Of a stretch of 6,823 bases of DNA, positions 5,700 to 6,823 are shown piece after piece. Each line of letters starts with the position of its first letter. Positions within the stretch are counted from its first letter, which is position 1. A program made the position numbers and the translations under genes. The DNA is from Pseudomonadota bacterium (GTDB lineage: Bacteria; Pseudomonadota; Gammaproteobacteria; Pseudomonadales; Azotimanducaceae). The DNA lies in assembly GCA_027622495.1 (NCBI GenBank), contig JAQBYL010000222.1:1-6823 (forward strand), in the 5' to 3' direction. The notes under the pieces were generated by a model. The model saw nothing but the letters and a program-made list of their open reading frames with translations. It searched no databases and had not been told where the DNA came from.

Positions 5700-6271
5700 G
5701 CGAAGCAACCAAGACTACGGATCAGCAGGATCCGCCCGTGCCGCGCAGCAAACGACCATTTTATCTGATGTGGCTGGTCACAGTGGGATCGCTTGGGGGC
5801 GCTTACCTGTTGTTTTATCTGGTCGTCAGCAGTGGTTTGTGGGGGACCACTAACCATGGCCGTTTTGTCGATCCGGTGATCAACGTGGACGATCTCGATG
5901 TGCACTACGGCCCCACGGACCTCTCGATGCCGTTCGAAACCGGAGGCACCTGGTGGTTGTGGTTTGTGGCGATCGAGGATTGCGCGGCACAATGTGAAAC
6001 GGATCTTGCCGGGCTTGAGGCCGCGCACCTGCTGCTTAACCGTAACGCGGTTCGGGTACAACGCGCACTGGTGACGCTGGTCCCGGCCACTACCAGGCTA
6101 TCCGACGACGCGCTCGTGCGCCTGTGGGGTGCCGGTGTCGGTGGGCTGCCGCCGGGCGTTTATATTGTTGATCCTAATGGTAATCTGGTCCTGCACTATG
6201 CACCCGGTGACAAGGCAGAACACGTGCTCGATGATATTCAGAAGCTATTGAAGGTGTCGCAGATTGGTTAA
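5696..6271 (+). CDS. SCO-like / thioredoxin-fold membrane protein, oxidase-associated
   Basis: I recognise this 191-residue protein only by context and fold. A cytoplasmic N-tail and one membrane helix (about 22-46) are followed by NHGRFVDP (53-60), common in oxidase-cluster proteins of this kind. The rest is a periplasmic domain of thioredoxin type. A strand WWLWFVA (86-92) leads to C96-A-A-Q-C100, the CxxxC spacing of SCO copper proteins. A late strand YIVDPNGNLVLHY (156-168) and final helix complete the fold. The SCO His normally just before the YxIDPxG-like strand is absent; the nearest His is H167, after it. It may be a divergent SCO, a thiol reductase for CuA cysteines, or a degenerate relative. 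The start ATG overlaps the surf1 stop by 4 bp with GAGG five bases upstream; an in-frame start at 5606 inside surf1 is rejected. ctaA overlaps its end. Confidence 0.85.
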   Translation: MSEATKTTDQQDPPVPRSKRPFYLMWLVTVGSLGGAYLLFYLVVSSGLWGTTNHGRFVDPVINVDDLDVHYGPTDLSMPFETGGTWWLWFVAIEDCAAQCETDLAGLEAAHLLLNRNAVRVQRALVTLVPATTRLSDDALVRLWGAGVGGLPPGVYIVDPNGNLVLHYAPGDKAEHVLDDIQKLLKVSQIG

Positions 6272-6823
6272 TGAACGATTGAAATGGCTGGCAGGGATCG
6301 GGTTTGTACTGGCCCTGACAGTGGTGGTTCTGGGTGCCTGGACTCGCCTGGTGGATGCCGGGCTTGGCTGCCCCGACTGGCCGGGCTGTTACGGTTTTAT
6401 AGCGGTCCCGCAGACGGCCGTTGACATTGCAACTGCGCAGGCTCGATTTCCTGATGTGCCCGTCGAGGCGCATAAAGCCTGGCCAGAGATGGTCCACCGG
6501 TATTTTGCCACGACACTCGGTCTGGTGATCGTCATCACCGCGGTGTATGCCTGGATGAAACGCAGCCCGGGTACACCGGTAGGTCTGTTGTGTGTGCTGG
6601 TTGTACTGGTCATTGTGCAAGGCGCTTTCGGTGCGTGGACGGTCACGCTCAAACTCTGGCCTCAGGTTGTCACAGCGCATCTGCTCGGGGGCTTTGCCAC
6701 CTTGTCTTTACTTTGGCTGCTGTTACTCCGCCTGGGGGTCGGAGCGCAGTGGCGGGTTCCTCGCACAGTCAAAAACCTGGCCATTGCCGCCCTCGCGGTG
6801 GGGGTGGGGCAGATATCGCTTGG
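6264..6823 (+). CDS. ctaA: Heme A synthase CtaA/COX15 (partial, cut by window end)
   Basis: CtaA oxidises the C8 methyl of heme O to a formyl group, making the heme A needed by CoxA. The first 186 codons are present; the frame runs open off the window edge. Visible features are GAWTRLVDAGLGCPDWPGC (24-42) with the Cys pair C36/C41, EMVHRY (75-80) with E75 and heme-ligand-type H78, and WTVTLKLWPQVVTAHLLGG (125-143) with H139. At least four membrane helices are seen. There is no ATG start: frame stop TGA at 6249-6251 limits the choice to TTG 6264 or TTG 6279. I prefer 6264 because GAAGGTG (6250-6256) is seven bases upstream, although 6279 gives a start nearer other family members. With 6264 the gene overlaps the SCO-like gene by 8 bp. 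Confidence 0.93.
   Translation, partial: MVNERLKWLAGIGFVLALTVVVLGAWTRLVDAGLGCPDWPGCYGFIAVPQTAVDIATAQARFPDVPVEAHKAWPEMVHRYFATTLGLVIVITAVYAWMKRSPGTPVGLLCVLVVLVIVQGAFGAWTVTLKLWPQVVTAHLLGGFATLSLLWLLLLRLGVGAQWRVPRTVKNLAIAALAVGVGQISL

Noticed and set aside
6174..6680. A 168-codon minus-strand open frame near the right edge
   Set aside because: It overlaps the conserved N-terminal half of ctaA in antisense and resembles no family.

Overview
The window is a chromosomal respiratory locus from a Gammaproteobacterium. It encodes an aa3/caa3-type cytochrome c oxidase (heme-copper oxidase family A) and its assembly factors. The gene order is coxB-coxA-ctaG-coxC, a small DUF2909 gene on the opposite strand, then surf1, an SCO-like gene and ctaA. 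As far as I recall, Pseudomonas and relatives share this order. The sequence is moderately GC-rich, and the proteins look Pseudomonas-like without allowing a genus call. No mobile element, tRNA, rRNA or CRISPR array is visible.

Layout. Positions 1-337 are a non-coding leader. It holds a convincing sigma-70 promoter (TTGAGA-N16-TATAAT, 66-93), a 21-bp near-perfect palindrome (121-141), two perfect small hairpins (208-220 and 264-278) and a short tandem repeat against the coxB ribosome binding site. Positions 338-4637 carry the structural operon. coxB encodes subunit II with the CuA site and a fused C-terminal cytochrome c domain. coxA encodes subunit I with all heme, CuB and proton-channel residues. 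ctaG encodes the Cox11 CuB chaperone and coxC encodes subunit III. These genes are 10 or fewer bases apart, or overlap. A 54-bp gap with a bulged hairpin follows, then the convergent 77-codon DUF2909 gene (4692-4925, minus). surf1 starts only 15 bp beyond the DUF2909 start, on the opposite strand. It leads a second plus-strand unit, surf1 - SCO-like gene - ctaA, whose members overlap by 4 and 8 bp. ctaA is cut by the window end.

How the genes fit together. CoxA, CoxB and CoxC form the oxidase core, which moves electrons from cytochrome c through heme c, CuA and heme a to the heme a3/CuB site. CtaA makes heme A, SURF1 assists its insertion, and CtaG delivers copper to CuB. The SCO-like membrane protein, with a CxxxC motif, may act in CuA or thiol chemistry, but it lacks a His at the usual SCO position. 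DUF2909 is a two-helix membrane protein of unknown role. A protoheme farnesyltransferase (ctaB/cyoE) and a true SCO gene would be expected just downstream.

I see no wholly new system here. The least explained parts are the structured coxB leader, the antisense DUF2909 gene with its start nearly face to face with surf1, and the SCO-like protein. Three of the eight genes (coxB, DUF2909, ctaA) appear to start with TTG.
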